A DNA stretch of 64,000 nt from Vreelandella nigrificans (GTDB lineage: Bacteria; Pseudomonadota; Gammaproteobacteria; Pseudomonadales; Halomonadaceae): assembly GCF_002374315.1 (NCBI RefSeq), contig NZ_NWUX01000019.1:1-64000 (forward strand). The letters are read 5' to 3'. Under the pieces are notes generated by a model that was given only the letters and a program-made list of their open reading frames with translations, did no database searches and was not told the origin of the DNA. A program made the translations under genes and the position numbers. Position 1 is the first letter of the stretch. Each line of letters begins with the position of its first letter. Positions 7,682 through 16,089 of the stretch are shown piece after piece.

Positions 7682-8476
7682 ATGGCGCAACATAGGCTTG
7701 AGCGAACACAGAGTGATCTCACTGAGTTCATTCTTCGGCATCGTCGTAAATTGACGCCAGCGGACGTTGATCTTCCAACTAGCGGTCGAAGACGTACACC
7801 AGGCCTAAGGCGAGAAGAAGTGGCAGCACTTGCCGGGGTAGGGCTGACTTGGTACACATGGTTTGAGCAAGGCCGTGACATTAAGGTCTCCGAACGTTTC
7901 CTTCTCAATATCGCCCGAGCCCTCAAGCTGGATGATGCCGAGTGCTGTCACCTCTTTCTTTTGGCACATCGGCGCGCACCACCTGTAGAGGCTTATCAAG
8001 AGCAGGCTATTTCTCCTCAGATCCAGTCTCTGATGGATGAACTCTCTCGCCCCAGCTACGTTATGAACCTGCGTTGGGATGTGGTTGGGTGGAACACTCA
8101 GGCCGATAAGCTACTTCAGTTCAGCACACGTGAAACGCCTGAGCGTAATTTGTTAAAGATGGTGTTTACTGCTCCCGACCTGCGCCGACGACTCCCCGCT
8201 TGGCAGCACGATGCATCCCACATGCTGGCATTATTCCGTTGTGATCTGGCTGTCGCCCCTGAAGATCCGGTCATGCAAGCTCTGATCGAGGAACTATGCC
8301 AGTTATCGCCGGACTTTAGGCGCTGGTGGGAAGCATCAAATATGGACGGGTACAAACGTGGAATTAGCAGCCTACTTGATATAGATGGCGTGCAACATAC
8401 ATACACCCATGAGGTACTTACCGTTGATGAGCACCGTCACCTGAGAATGGTCGTCTACTTCGACGCAGTCGAATGA
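7682..8476 (+). CDS. XRE family regulator with MmyB-like ligand-binding domain
   Basis: 264 residues. The N-terminal third is a helix-turn-helix of the XRE type with the subgroup hallmark RRTPGLRREEVAALAGVG and WYTWFEQGRDIKVS. From about residue 100 to the end it matches the MmyB-like ligand-binding domain (NLRWDVVGWNTQADKLL near its start, LTVDEHRHLRMVVYF near its end), which is known to bind fatty-acid-like molecules in related proteins. Divergent from a DHA2 exporter, so it probably controls efflux. Its last 22 bp overlap the convergent C39-like gene. Confidence 0.88.
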   Translation: MAQHRLERTQSDLTEFILRHRRKLTPADVDLPTSGRRRTPGLRREEVAALAGVGLTWYTWFEQGRDIKVSERFLLNIARALKLDDAECCHLFLLAHRRAPPVEAYQEQAISPQIQSLMDELSRPSYVMNLRWDVVGWNTQADKLLQFSTRETPERNLLKMVFTAPDLRRRLPAWQHDASHMLALFRCDLAVAPEDPVMQALIEELCQLSPDFRRWWEASNMDGYKRGISSLLDIDGVQHTYTHEVLTVDEHRHLRMVVYFDAVE

Positions 8477-8922
8477 GGCTCGCCACCTGCTGATTGGCAA
8501 GAAGAATTCGTTCGTTCGACGCTGATAAACCACTTAGGATGCATGTCTTCAAAATCCGTTCGAATATTAGATGGCAAGTAACTTGCTGAATCCAGCACAA
8601 CGGCTTGTCCATCAACGCGCTTAAAAACCACCCAGTGCCAGAAGCTCTTGCCCTCTTCCTGGTAGTGTTTAATAGACAACAGGGCTAAATCAGGCAGTTC
8701 GCTCCACGACTCAAAAGCGATTTCCTCTACTGACGTCTCTGCCCCTGCGTTATTAAGCAGGCGCCTTACATACTGGGTATCCGACCAGAGCCCCTCATCT
8801 GCCGCATAGATTCCCATATCATTTGCAGTAGCTTTCATCTCTGAATAGGTCTTCCCCAGAATGTTCGCGACTGCAGCAATTCCACACCCTGTGGCTTCTT
8901 CCTGGATAACGGGCGTCAGCAT
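8455..8922 (-). CDS. stand-alone C39-like (double-glycine peptidase type) cysteine peptidase domain protein
   Basis: 155 residues that look like a single papain-like peptidase C39 domain. The start matches the family Q-x5-C pattern (Q7, C13 in QEEATGCGIAAVANILG); the histidine is H96 in FWHWVVF and the aspartate is D111 in VVLDSAS, giving a full Cys-His-Asp set. No signal peptide or transporter fusion is seen, so this is not the usual bacteriocin ABC exporter arrangement and acts presumably in the cytoplasm. Substrate unknown. The ATG at 8922 is used because an AGAAGG site lies just upstream; that site is itself the fossil end of a methyltransferase copy. The 3' end overlaps the convergent regulator gene by 22 bp. 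Confidence 0.72.
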   Translation of the reverse strand: MLTPVIQEEATGCGIAAVANILGKTYSEMKATANDMGIYAADEGLWSDTQYVRRLLNNAGAETSVEEIAFESWSELPDLALLSIKHYQEEGKSFWHWVVFKRVDGQAVVLDSASYLPSNIRTDFEDMHPKWFISVERTNSSCQSAGGEPHSTASK

Positions 8923-8925
8923 CTG

Positions 8926-9111
8926 TTTACCTTCTGAGCAACAACAGTGTAAATATGCCACTGCCTGGACTTTCCAAGCAGTGGCTTACCTTCCATATCA
9001 TGCGCAATCATATTTATTACTTTAAGCTCATCATTAAAAAATATGCTTGGATATCAAGGGTGGATAAGTATCAACATTCAGTGATTTTTCAAGATATGTT
9101 TGCTCACTCAT
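8926..9111 (-). pseudogene. internally deleted SAM methyltransferase pseudogene
   Basis: The minus strand from 9111 encodes MSEQTYLEKSLNVDTYPPL, matching 16 of 19 residues at the start of the intact methyltransferase at 19806-20399. The copy then jumps to the C-terminal part (DIQAYF, then NDELKVIN ... WHIYTVVAQKV), about 27 of 42 residues the same as the intact gene. Roughly 135 residues in the middle are gone, and a T-run at about 9035-9040 shifts the frame before NDEL. The reading runs into the start of the C39-like gene. Clearly a relic of a full gene. Confidence 0.9.
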
Positions 9112-9178
9112 TCTAAAGCCTCAATGCTTTCGCCACTCCAACCTACCACACTATTAACCGCCCCCTAAGCTGGCTTCC

Positions 9179-10693
9179 TCATCTAGAGGTAGGTGTTTTA
9201 ACCTGCTCAATTTGCTGGCCAATATAGCTTAAGCCGCGCGGGGCAGAAATGCGGAAGAAACGCTCGACCACCTCTGCGTTGGTCGCGGGCGTTATCAAGG
9301 AAACCGCTATAAATATCGGTAGATTGATCATCAGCCCCCAGAAACCTGCGTGAATGCCCAACGGATGTGGCCACAGCGTGGTGAACACCACAGTGACTAG
9401 AAAGCCTGCCACGATACCTGCCATTACACCTAAGCGTGAAGCTCTCGGCCAGAAGAACATACCGATAAACGCAGGCAGTACCTGTGAAGCAAACCCCAAC
9501 CCCACCAGTAGAATCATCACCAAACTTCCCGGCTCAGCAATAGCCAGCGGTGCCACCACTAAAAACATGACCGGTAGAATAAGCAACCGCGCTAACTTTC
9601 CGGTCACGCCATCTGAAAGCTTTAACACGGGTTGAAGAACATCTTTGCTAAGCGACAGTGATATCGAATGAATAAACGGCTCACTGGAGGACATTGACGC
9701 CGCCAGAGTACCCGCTCCCAGTAACCCGACCAGCACCACGGGTAAATGCTGCATGGCGTACTCAAGGGCAACTGTATCTGCTCGAGCCAATTCAGGTAGC
9801 GAGAAAATGCCGATAAAGCCCACCACCACCATGGGCAAAATTACGACGTAATAAGTAGGCAACCAAGTGGCACTGCGGCGAATAGTTCGCGCCGAGGATG
9901 CACTCATCCACTGGGTCCATACCGGCGGCATAAACGAAAACATTGAAACGATGATCGAAGTCGTCCAGAAGCTAAAGCTCATATCGCCACCCGCACCGGG
10001 CAAGGTAAGGAACTCGCCGTGATCGGCTTGAATACGCTCAAACACACCCGCAAAACTCAAACCACCGGTAGCGCTCTGGACTGCCCAAAGGCCAACGGCC
10101 CACGCGACGATCAGCATTAATACGCCCTGAAAGGCGTTGGTGCGGCCGATTGCTCGCTGGCCACTGGCATAGAGATAAACCGCAATACAGCCAAGCACCA
10201 GAAACACACCTAGCCAGATCGGGATAACCCCACCGCTCATTACAAACAAGATATACGCCGAGCCAATGGTTTGTAGCACCGCATAGGCTACCGAGCCGAT
10301 CGCCATGACCAGAGCTGCCAAGGCGCCCAGCGTGGGGCTTTGATAGCGATCTGCAATGGCGCTTGCCTGGGTTACATGACCAAACTGCTCACCAAACTGC
10401 CATACCTTAGGCCCAAAGTACCACGCTACCAACGCTAAGTAAGCAAGATAGATCGCCACATAAAACACGGCCACCCCCTTGGAGTAAGCCCAACCGGGGG
10501 CGCCCATAAAGGTGTAAGCACTTACACTGCCAGCTGCAATCAGCAGGTAGAGCGTCACAGGCCCCATGCTACGCCCTGCTACCCCCCACTCTTCCAGGCT
10601 GTTCATTGAGCGGCCTGCCCTGGCGCGGAGGCCAATGACCATGGCAACGGCGACATAGGTCAACGTAATCAGCAGTGGCCAGGGGCTACTCAT
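9179..10693 (-). CDS. sodium:solute symporter family protein
   Basis: 504-residue inner-membrane transporter of the SSS family with about 13 hydrophobic segments. It couples solute uptake to sodium. The segment VAGRSMGPVTLYLLIAAGSVSAYTFMGAPGWAY matches the conserved TM2 region of the PanF/PutP-type branch, and SSSEPFIHSISLSLSKD lies at the usual TM8 sodium-site region. The ATG at 10693 is chosen: a GGAGAG site lies 8 nt upstream and its start overlaps the stop of the small membrane gene by 8 bp. Substrate unknown; the upstream amidase suggests an amide-type compound (inference). Confidence 0.87.
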   Translation of the reverse strand: MSSPWPLLITLTYVAVAMVIGLRARAGRSMNSLEEWGVAGRSMGPVTLYLLIAAGSVSAYTFMGAPGWAYSKGVAVFYVAIYLAYLALVAWYFGPKVWQFGEQFGHVTQASAIADRYQSPTLGALAALVMAIGSVAYAVLQTIGSAYILFVMSGGVIPIWLGVFLVLGCIAVYLYASGQRAIGRTNAFQGVLMLIVAWAVGLWAVQSATGGLSFAGVFERIQADHGEFLTLPGAGGDMSFSFWTTSIIVSMFSFMPPVWTQWMSASSARTIRRSATWLPTYYVVILPMVVVGFIGIFSLPELARADTVALEYAMQHLPVVLVGLLGAGTLAASMSSSEPFIHSISLSLSKDVLQPVLKLSDGVTGKLARLLILPVMFLVVAPLAIAEPGSLVMILLVGLGFASQVLPAFIGMFFWPRASRLGVMAGIVAGFLVTVVFTTLWPHPLGIHAGFWGLMINLPIFIAVSLITPATNAEVVERFFRISAPRGLSYIGQQIEQVKTPTSR

Positions 10694-10913
10694 GGTCATC
10701 TCTCTCCACAATATGGTTACCGATTAACATCACCACCACGCAGGCAAAAATCACTAGATAGCTCCACACCACCATCAATGGCAGCCCCATTACCAAGGTT
10801 GTTCGGTTTACTAACCCAATTACCGGCCATGTGCCTGCTGCCACCAGCGCCACAAACGCAATCAACAACCTCCACCCTGCCCGAGAAGTAGGCAGCACCA
10901 ATAAACGTCGCAT
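10686..10913 (-). CDS. small two-TM membrane protein, DUF3311-like symporter partner
   Basis: 75 residues with two hydrophobic segments (about 16-35 and 43-65) separated by a short loop with GLPLMVVWS, a pattern like DUF3311. Small proteins of this type are commonly encoded directly before SSS symporters and may be accessory subunits. The overlap of 8 bp with the symporter start supports co-translation. Assignment to DUF3311 is from pattern only. Confidence 0.75.
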   Translation of the reverse strand: MRRLLVLPTSRAGWRLLIAFVALVAAGTWPVIGLVNRTTLVMGLPLMVVWSYLVIFACVVVMLIGNHIVERDDHE

Positions 10914-10928
10914 ATGTATGTCCCCCTT

Positions 10929-10985
10929 GGTATTTATCGATGATTGGTATTTATCGACGATTAGTATTTATCGACGACTGCTATT
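10929..10985. repeat. 17-bp tandem repeats upstream of the symporter operon
   Basis: Three 17-bp units (10929-10945, 10946-10962, 10963-10979) share the core GTATTTATCGA-GA, with a partial fourth to 10985. They fill the gap between the amidase stop and the small membrane gene start at 10913, directly upstream of that gene. Could be iterated protein-binding sites or slippage; no protein is identified. Confidence 0.8.
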
Positions 10986-10995
10986 CCCCCCCTCT

Positions 10996-12402
10996 TTATG
11001 CAATGACGGCTTTATCACACGGGGGCGCTGGCCAGCGTATTGGCAACTCTAAACGTGCCTCTAGCTGTCGTGCTAGCTTCAGCACAAAATGATCCGCAAA
11101 GCGCGGGCCAATTAATTGCACGCCGATTGGCATATTGTCCTTGCTGAAACCCGCATTCAGCGAGATTGCAGGCTGCTCACCCATATTCCACGGCACTGTG
11201 TAGGCAATATGTTCAAACGGCTGACGAGGATCATTGATCGGTGATGGCCACTCCGCTGGAAAGGCGATATTCGGCGTAGTGGGCGAAATCACCGCATCGA
11301 CCGTATCAAATACGGCTTCCGTGGCACGTCGCATATCCATGGTTTGTTGGAAACCTTGCACCACATCTACACCGCTTAAGCGCGCGCCGCCATCTGCCCA
11401 GGCCAAAATGGCAGGTAGTACCTGCTCGCGCTCTTTAGCAGAGAGCTTTAACAGCTCGCTCCACTGCCGGGCCTGCCAGAAGTGATCCATCCCATCCAAC
11501 ATTGCGCGGGTAAGCACTGGTGCCATCGGCACCAGCGTTGCCCCAGCGGCTTCTAACTGCTTTGCGGCCTGCTCAACGTGGCGGTGAATCTCATTATCCA
11601 GCGGTAATCCGCAGCCCGCCTCCATCATCACCCCCACTCGCAAACCTTTAATGTCTAGCGCTAGGTTCATCCAATCAATATCTTCTGGCGGCAGACGCAT
11701 GGCATCGCGCCGGTCAGTGCGTGCAAGCGTAATCATCATTAGCGCGGCATCTTCGACACTCCGTGTCATTGGCCCTGCGCAACGCCCCACATAGTAAGGG
11801 TCAATAGGCACGCGGCCCAACGTTGGCTTGAAGCCGACAACTCCACACCACGCTGCTGGCAAACGTACTGAGCCACCAATATCGGTACCCACATGCAGTG
11901 GCCCAAACCCAGCCGCCGCTGCTGCACCAGCGCCGGAACTGGAACCACCGGTATTACAGGCTAGATTCCATGGGTTGCGGGTTAAACCATGAAACGACGA
12001 GAGCCCAGATGAGAGCATGCCAAAGTCAGGACAGGTGGTTTTCGCCAGTAGCAGGGCATTGTCTTCCGCTAAACGTGCCGCCGGAGGTGCATCTTCGGCA
12101 GCAGCCTGTGTGCCCAACCCAGTTCCCCGCGGTACCGGCATCCCTTTGGTGGCAATCAACTCTTTAAGGGTTATTGGAACACCATCCAAAGCACCGCGGG
12201 GCTCACCGTTTATCCAGCGCTGAGTAGATGCTTCAGCAGCCTGAATGAAAACATCAGGCTGATAGGCATACAGCGCGTTAATGTGTGGTTCCCACTTACC
12301 TATATGCTCAACCAGGGCGGTGGCTACCTCACTTGGCGAGAACGTATGGGCTCGGTAGCCTTCAAGTAGCTGGGTGGCAGTTAGTTGGTGTAGTTCAGGC
12401 AT
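10996..12402 (-). CDS. amidase (amidase signature family)
   Basis: 468-residue cytoplasmic hydrolase of the amidase signature family, which cleaves carboxamide bonds. The Ser-cisSer-Lys triad is visible: K81 in PITLKELIATKG, the cis-serine in the GGSSSG run (about S156) and the nucleophile S179 in GTDIGGSVRLPA. The family WGVVGFKPT-like strand follows (WCGVVGFKPT). The ATG at 12402 has an AAGGTG site; GTG one codon earlier is also open. Lies between a LysR gene and a symporter, all same strand, so the four genes probably form an uptake-and-hydrolysis cassette. Substrate not identifiable. Confidence 0.9.
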   Translation of the reverse strand: MPELHQLTATQLLEGYRAHTFSPSEVATALVEHIGKWEPHINALYAYQPDVFIQAAEASTQRWINGEPRGALDGVPITLKELIATKGMPVPRGTGLGTQAAAEDAPPAARLAEDNALLLAKTTCPDFGMLSSGLSSFHGLTRNPWNLACNTGGSSSGAGAAAAAGFGPLHVGTDIGGSVRLPAAWCGVVGFKPTLGRVPIDPYYVGRCAGPMTRSVEDAALMMITLARTDRRDAMRLPPEDIDWMNLALDIKGLRVGVMMEAGCGLPLDNEIHRHVEQAAKQLEAAGATLVPMAPVLTRAMLDGMDHFWQARQWSELLKLSAKEREQVLPAILAWADGGARLSGVDVVQGFQQTMDMRRATEAVFDTVDAVISPTTPNIAFPAEWPSPINDPRQPFEHIAYTVPWNMGEQPAISLNAGFSKDNMPIGVQLIGPRFADHFVLKLARQLEARLELPIRWPAPPCDKAVIA

Positions 12403-12567
12403 CACATCACCTTTAAGGCTGTTGTTATAAGGCTGAAGTAATCAGTGGCGCTATCAATAGCCTCAGCATGAACTCACACCGTGTCTTCCGCTATTGCAAT
12501 ATTGACCTCAGCGTGTCCACAATTTGTGTGCACCCCACTCACTCAAGATCCTTCAGGAGGATGGGAG

Positions 12568-13464
12568 CTACATTGTTTGTAGAGCACTCGCCAGTAGCGA
12601 AAGGCACGCCTCAGTCGCAAAACTGCGCTGGCGATGACGATAAACACAGAGATCAACCCGTGCTGCTTCAAGCTCTAAAGGAGATAAGGGAGTGCTAATT
12701 AATTCACCTAACTGACATTCACGGGTTACTGCCATCGGCGGTAATACCAGAACACCTGCACCGTTAATGGCGAGTGCTTTTTGGGTTTCTAGTGAAGCGG
12801 TTTTGAAGGTAGGTACCAGAACCACTCCGGCCCGGTGAGCGGCACGCTCCAGCGCTTGGCGCACGCCATAGGATTCATGAGGTAGGATCAGGCGATGCTG
12901 TGCCAAGGTGTAAAGACTCACCTCAGAGGCAGTTGCCAGTGGATGGCCTGGGGCCATCACGGCATGATGGTACAGCTCGGCACTGGCGAAAGGTACAATG
13001 TCATCATGGCGGGGCATAAAGAAGGACAGGCCAATATCCGCATCGCCACGGCGTAGCGCTTCCACCATTTGGCTTGCGCTAGCGATCTCAATATCAAAGC
13101 TCAAGAGGGGGTAGCGTTGCCCCATCTTAGCTAATGCAGGTGCTAGCAGGCCTGCAACAACGCCTTCCGCCACTTGCAAACTTACCCGGCCAGTGCGCAA
13201 ACCTTTGAGGTCGGCAATATGCTCCTGTACTCGCTCCAGGTCACGTAGGGTCCGTTGAGCCTGGGCGGCCAATAGCTCCCCTGCCGCTGTCAGGCTAATA
13301 CCGTTAGGGCCACGCTCAATTAGCGGTGCACCAAGCTGATGCTCCAGCAAGTCGATCTGGCGGCTAATCGCCGTGGGGGCAATATGTAGCTGGGCGGCGG
13401 CTTGGCGCAGCGAACGGCAGCGAGCAACCGTATCGAAGTAGCGTAAAGCACGACCACTGATCAT
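12568..13464 (-). CDS. LysR family transcriptional regulator
   Basis: 298 residues: N-terminal winged helix (MISGRALRYFDTVARCRSLRQAAAQLHIAPTA onwards) and a substrate-binding effector domain (about 90-298). Upstream of the amidase and symporter genes on the same strand and likely their activator. The gap to the amidase is about 165 bp. A 26-bp near-perfect dyad lies 33 bp before its start (13497-13522) and could be its autoregulatory site, although LysR sites usually have a T-N11-A core, which this lacks. Confidence 0.9.
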   Translation of the reverse strand: MISGRALRYFDTVARCRSLRQAAAQLHIAPTAISRQIDLLEHQLGAPLIERGPNGISLTAAGELLAAQAQRTLRDLERVQEHIADLKGLRTGRVSLQVAEGVVAGLLAPALAKMGQRYPLLSFDIEIASASQMVEALRRGDADIGLSFFMPRHDDIVPFASAELYHHAVMAPGHPLATASEVSLYTLAQHRLILPHESYGVRQALERAAHRAGVVLVPTFKTASLETQKALAINGAGVLVLPPMAVTRECQLGELISTPLSPLELEAARVDLCVYRHRQRSFATEACLSLLASALQTM

Positions 13465-13496
13465 AAGCTAGCCACCATATCTGTCGCAAAACCTCC

Positions 13497-13522
13497 ACTC
13501 AAATGTGAGTTCACATTTGAGT
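13497..13522. promoter_or_regulatory. 26-bp inverted repeat (12-bp arms) before a LysR gene
   Basis: Arms 13497-13508 (ACTCAAATGTGA) and 13511-13522 (TCACATTTGAGT) are perfectly complementary around a GT centre. No T-run follows, and a 2-nt loop is too tight for a terminator hairpin, so it is more likely a dimeric-protein site. It lies between the GST stop and the LysR start. Confidence 0.6.
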
Positions 13523-13575
13523 AAATAAGAAGGCCCCAGCCCTCTAACGAGCCAGGGCGGCGAGACGGATAGATA

Positions 13576-14211
13576 TCAGATGGACACAGGCTTCATTTGT
13601 TTGGCCAGTTCATCGTCCAACTCATTAGCCCGCTTGGCTGCAGGCCTGCTTTCCGTGCGCGCTATGTATTGCTTGAATACCTCGTTTGGCGGGATATTGT
13701 TCTGCATCGTTTCCCACCAGAGATAACTGCTAACCAAGATATCCGCAGCAGTAAACTGGTCGCCGCAGATATAAGCGTTTTCACTGAGCGCTTTTTCAAG
13801 TGTATTGATACTATCTTCCAACTGACCACAGCCAACAGCCTGCGCATTACTGCTATCTATTTTCCAGCCATAAGACTTTGCGCTGGTAGCCATTTCGAAC
13901 GGGCCAGCCATAAAAAACAACCAACGGTAGTAGGCTCCGCGCTCGGGGGAGTGTGGAGGTGGTGACAGCTTTTTATCTGGAAACTGGTCGGCCAAGTACG
14001 CGCAGATAGCCGCAACTTCGGTCACTATAGTATTACCATGCTTGATGGCTGGTACCTTCCCCATGGGATTAATCGCCAAGTAGCCTGCTGTTTTCATCTC
14101 CGGGCCATACTCCATGGCTTCCACTGTGTAGGGAATGCCTACTTCTTCCAACAACCAGCGTACAACACGCCCGCGGGACATAGGGTGAGTGTAAAACGTT
14201 AATTCTGACAT
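13576..14211 (-). CDS. glutathione S-transferase family protein
   Basis: 211 residues with a thioredoxin-like N-terminal domain (MSELTFYTHPMSRGRVVRWLLEE, then the NPMGKVPAI cis-proline segment near residue 50) and an all-helical C-terminal domain (about 88-205). It has S/R near the first helix in place of a clear catalytic tyrosine, as in many bacterial GSTs. Cytosolic; conjugates glutathione to electrophiles or acts as a peroxidase; the substrate is unknown. Divergent from a WYL-domain regulator, which may control it. Confidence 0.9.
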   Translation of the reverse strand: MSELTFYTHPMSRGRVVRWLLEEVGIPYTVEAMEYGPEMKTAGYLAINPMGKVPAIKHGNTIVTEVAAICAYLADQFPDKKLSPPPHSPERGAYYRWLFFMAGPFEMATSAKSYGWKIDSSNAQAVGCGQLEDSINTLEKALSENAYICGDQFTAADILVSSYLWWETMQNNIPPNEVFKQYIARTESRPAAKRANELDDELAKQMKPVSI

Positions 14212-14361
14212 GCCGAGCTCCTTCTTCCGTCAAGTTTTCAGGTGATATTAAGCACTGCTATGTCAGGTTAGTTTGTTAATAGGTGAGAATCCGTCCTAAA
14301 TAAACGCAACAATGCACTTTTTCTGCAAAACTTTAGAAACAACGTCTAAGGGAAGGTGGCA

Positions 14362-15366
14362 ATGGCAAGTCCAACAACACGCGTGCTTGCTGTACTTGAG
14401 TTATTGCAAGCGAATGGACAAATGGGCGGCGCAGAACTGGCAGAGCGCCTGGGCGTAGATCGGCGTACGATACGGCGTTACATTACCGCGCTGGAAGATA
14501 TAGGTGTTCCGATATTAACCGAACAGGGGCGCTACGGTGGCTATCGTTTGGTTGCGGGCTTCAAGCTACCACCGATGATGTTCACCGATGAAGAGACTCT
14601 CGCCGTCTCTTTGGGCTTATTGGCCGCCAGTCAACTGGGCTTAGCGAATGCCGCACCCGCGATTGCCAGCGTACAGTCAAAACTGGAACGGGTGATGCCA
14701 GAGAACCTGAAAAGACGTGTGCGTAGTGTCAGTGATACCACCCAGGTGATTTTACCCAGGCGTGAACCTAACCTTGATAATCGTGCGCTTGAAACGCTGA
14801 CCACCGCGACACAAGCCGCGCGAACCGTGGGGCTGACCTACCACTCCCCACAGCATGACACCGTTGACCGTAAGGTCGACCCCTACGGGCTAGTATTCCA
14901 ACAAGGCCGGTGGTACGTCGCTGGTTTTTGCCATCTGCGCGGCTCCATGCGCTCATTCCGATTGGACCGAATCAGCAGTGTTCATCTGTTAGATGACACT
15001 TTTATACGCCCCTCCAACTTCGATGCAGCGCTATTTTTAAGCGAAAGCCTTATGTCCTGGAGTACGACTTATGAAGTCTCTCTGATACTGCACACCGACC
15101 ATGACGCGGTTGCGTACTTTGAGAACCAGTCGTTCTGTAAAAACCAGTTCCAACAGGTTGAAGGAGGGCTACTGCTAAATACCCGCACCGATAGCTTTGA
15201 GTGGTTTGCTTTTTGGCTGGTACAGCTCCCCTTTCGATTTACCATTCTCAAACCAGATGGCCTCAAAGAAGCACTACGCGAGCGCGCCAACCATTTACTC
15301 GCAAGTTGCGAGTGCTCTTCAGCACATCCAATAGCCCCCTCTGATAAACACAGCGTTAACTGCTAG
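14362..15366 (+). CDS. YafY-like HTH/WYL domain transcriptional regulator
   Basis: 334 residues: HTH_11-type winged helix (about 5-58; RVLAVLELLQANGQMGGAELAERLGVDRRTIRRY-like with GRYGGYRL), then a WYL domain (about 140-215; ...YGLVFQQGRWYVAGFCHLR-like, RSFRLDRIS) and a C-terminal WCX-like extension. WYL domains bind small ligands or nucleic acid. The ATG at 14362 follows a GGAAGG site by 5 nt; a GTG two codons upstream is less suitable. Divergent from the GST gene, the likely target. Its end overlaps the convergent bluB gene by 4 bp. Confidence 0.88.
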   Translation: MASPTTRVLAVLELLQANGQMGGAELAERLGVDRRTIRRYITALEDIGVPILTEQGRYGGYRLVAGFKLPPMMFTDEETLAVSLGLLAASQLGLANAAPAIASVQSKLERVMPENLKRRVRSVSDTTQVILPRREPNLDNRALETLTTATQAARTVGLTYHSPQHDTVDRKVDPYGLVFQQGRWYVAGFCHLRGSMRSFRLDRISSVHLLDDTFIRPSNFDAALFLSESLMSWSTTYEVSLILHTDHDAVAYFENQSFCKNQFQQVEGGLLLNTRTDSFEWFAFWLVQLPFRFTILKPDGLKEALRERANHLLASCECSSAHPIAPSDKHSVNC

Positions 15367-16031
15367 CTAAACGGTTGCCCCCAAGTATCACGATGCAGCA
15401 ACTCATCCAGCGGTAACCGGGCACGCCAGCCCTTGGCTTCCAGCTCCGGCTGGTCTAAAAACTCGCTGACATAGCCAAGACAGAGATACGCCAGCGGATA
15501 GACACCTTCAGGCAAGTTCAACACCGTGCTTAACTGAGCGGGATCGAGAATACTGACCCAGCCAACGCCAATACCTTCTGCTCTTGCCGCCAGCCAAAGG
15601 TTTTGCACCGCCAAACAAGTGCTGAATAGGTCGGTGTCCACCATGCTATTGCGCCCCAGCACATGGGGTCCACCTCGATTACGATCACAGGTAATACAGA
15701 GATTAAGAGGGCTCTCCAAAATCCCTTGCAGCTTAAGCCCTTGATAAAGGTCTTTCCGATCGCCTGTAAAACGCTCGGCAGCTTTATCATTTTCTTGATC
15801 GAACAGCGCTAAGACCGATGTTCGAACCTCTCTGCTTTCAATGACAATAAAATCCCACGGCTGCATAAACCCCACCGAAGGCGCGTGATGGGCCGCCTGT
15901 AAAAGGCGGGCAAGCACATCATGGGGAATCCGGTCGGGCAGAAATTGCGAGCGTACATCCCGCCGCTCGTGTATGGCGCGGTAAAGCCCACGCCGTTCGG
16001 CATCGGAAAAACAGTGGTTCGAGGTGGTCAT
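15363..16031 (-). CDS. bluB: 5,6-dimethylbenzimidazole synthase BluB
   Basis: 222-residue nitroreductase-fold enzyme that cleaves reduced FMN with O2 to form 5,6-dimethylbenzimidazole, the lower ligand of cobalamin. The BluB pattern is clear: RRDVRSQFLPDRIPHDVLARLLQAAHHAPSVG-type N-terminus, MQPWDFIVI, and the GVGWVSILDP segment. It stands alone: no other cobalamin gene is in the window, so it may supply DMB for salvage. The 3' end overlaps the convergent WYL regulator by 4 bp. Confidence 0.9.
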   Translation of the reverse strand: MTTSNHCFSDAERRGLYRAIHERRDVRSQFLPDRIPHDVLARLLQAAHHAPSVGFMQPWDFIVIESREVRTSVLALFDQENDKAAERFTGDRKDLYQGLKLQGILESPLNLCITCDRNRGGPHVLGRNSMVDTDLFSTCLAVQNLWLAARAEGIGVGWVSILDPAQLSTVLNLPEGVYPLAYLCLGYVSEFLDQPELEAKGWRARLPLDELLHRDTWGQPFS

Positions 16032-16089
16032 TACGCTAATTGGGCCTTTTGTCGATCAGTTCTAGGGTTTGTGAAGAGTCTACATGCGA

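Noticed and set aside
8923..8961. Longer start for the C39-like gene (extra 13 residues)
   Set aside because: The extra residues come from the antisense-free fossil end of the methyltransferase copy, and the ATG at 8922 has the ribosome binding site and the family N-terminus.
13497..13522. CRP/FNR operator
   Set aside because: TGTGA and TCACA half-sites are present but separated by 2 bp, not the 6 bp of a CRP site; the long arms point to another protein.
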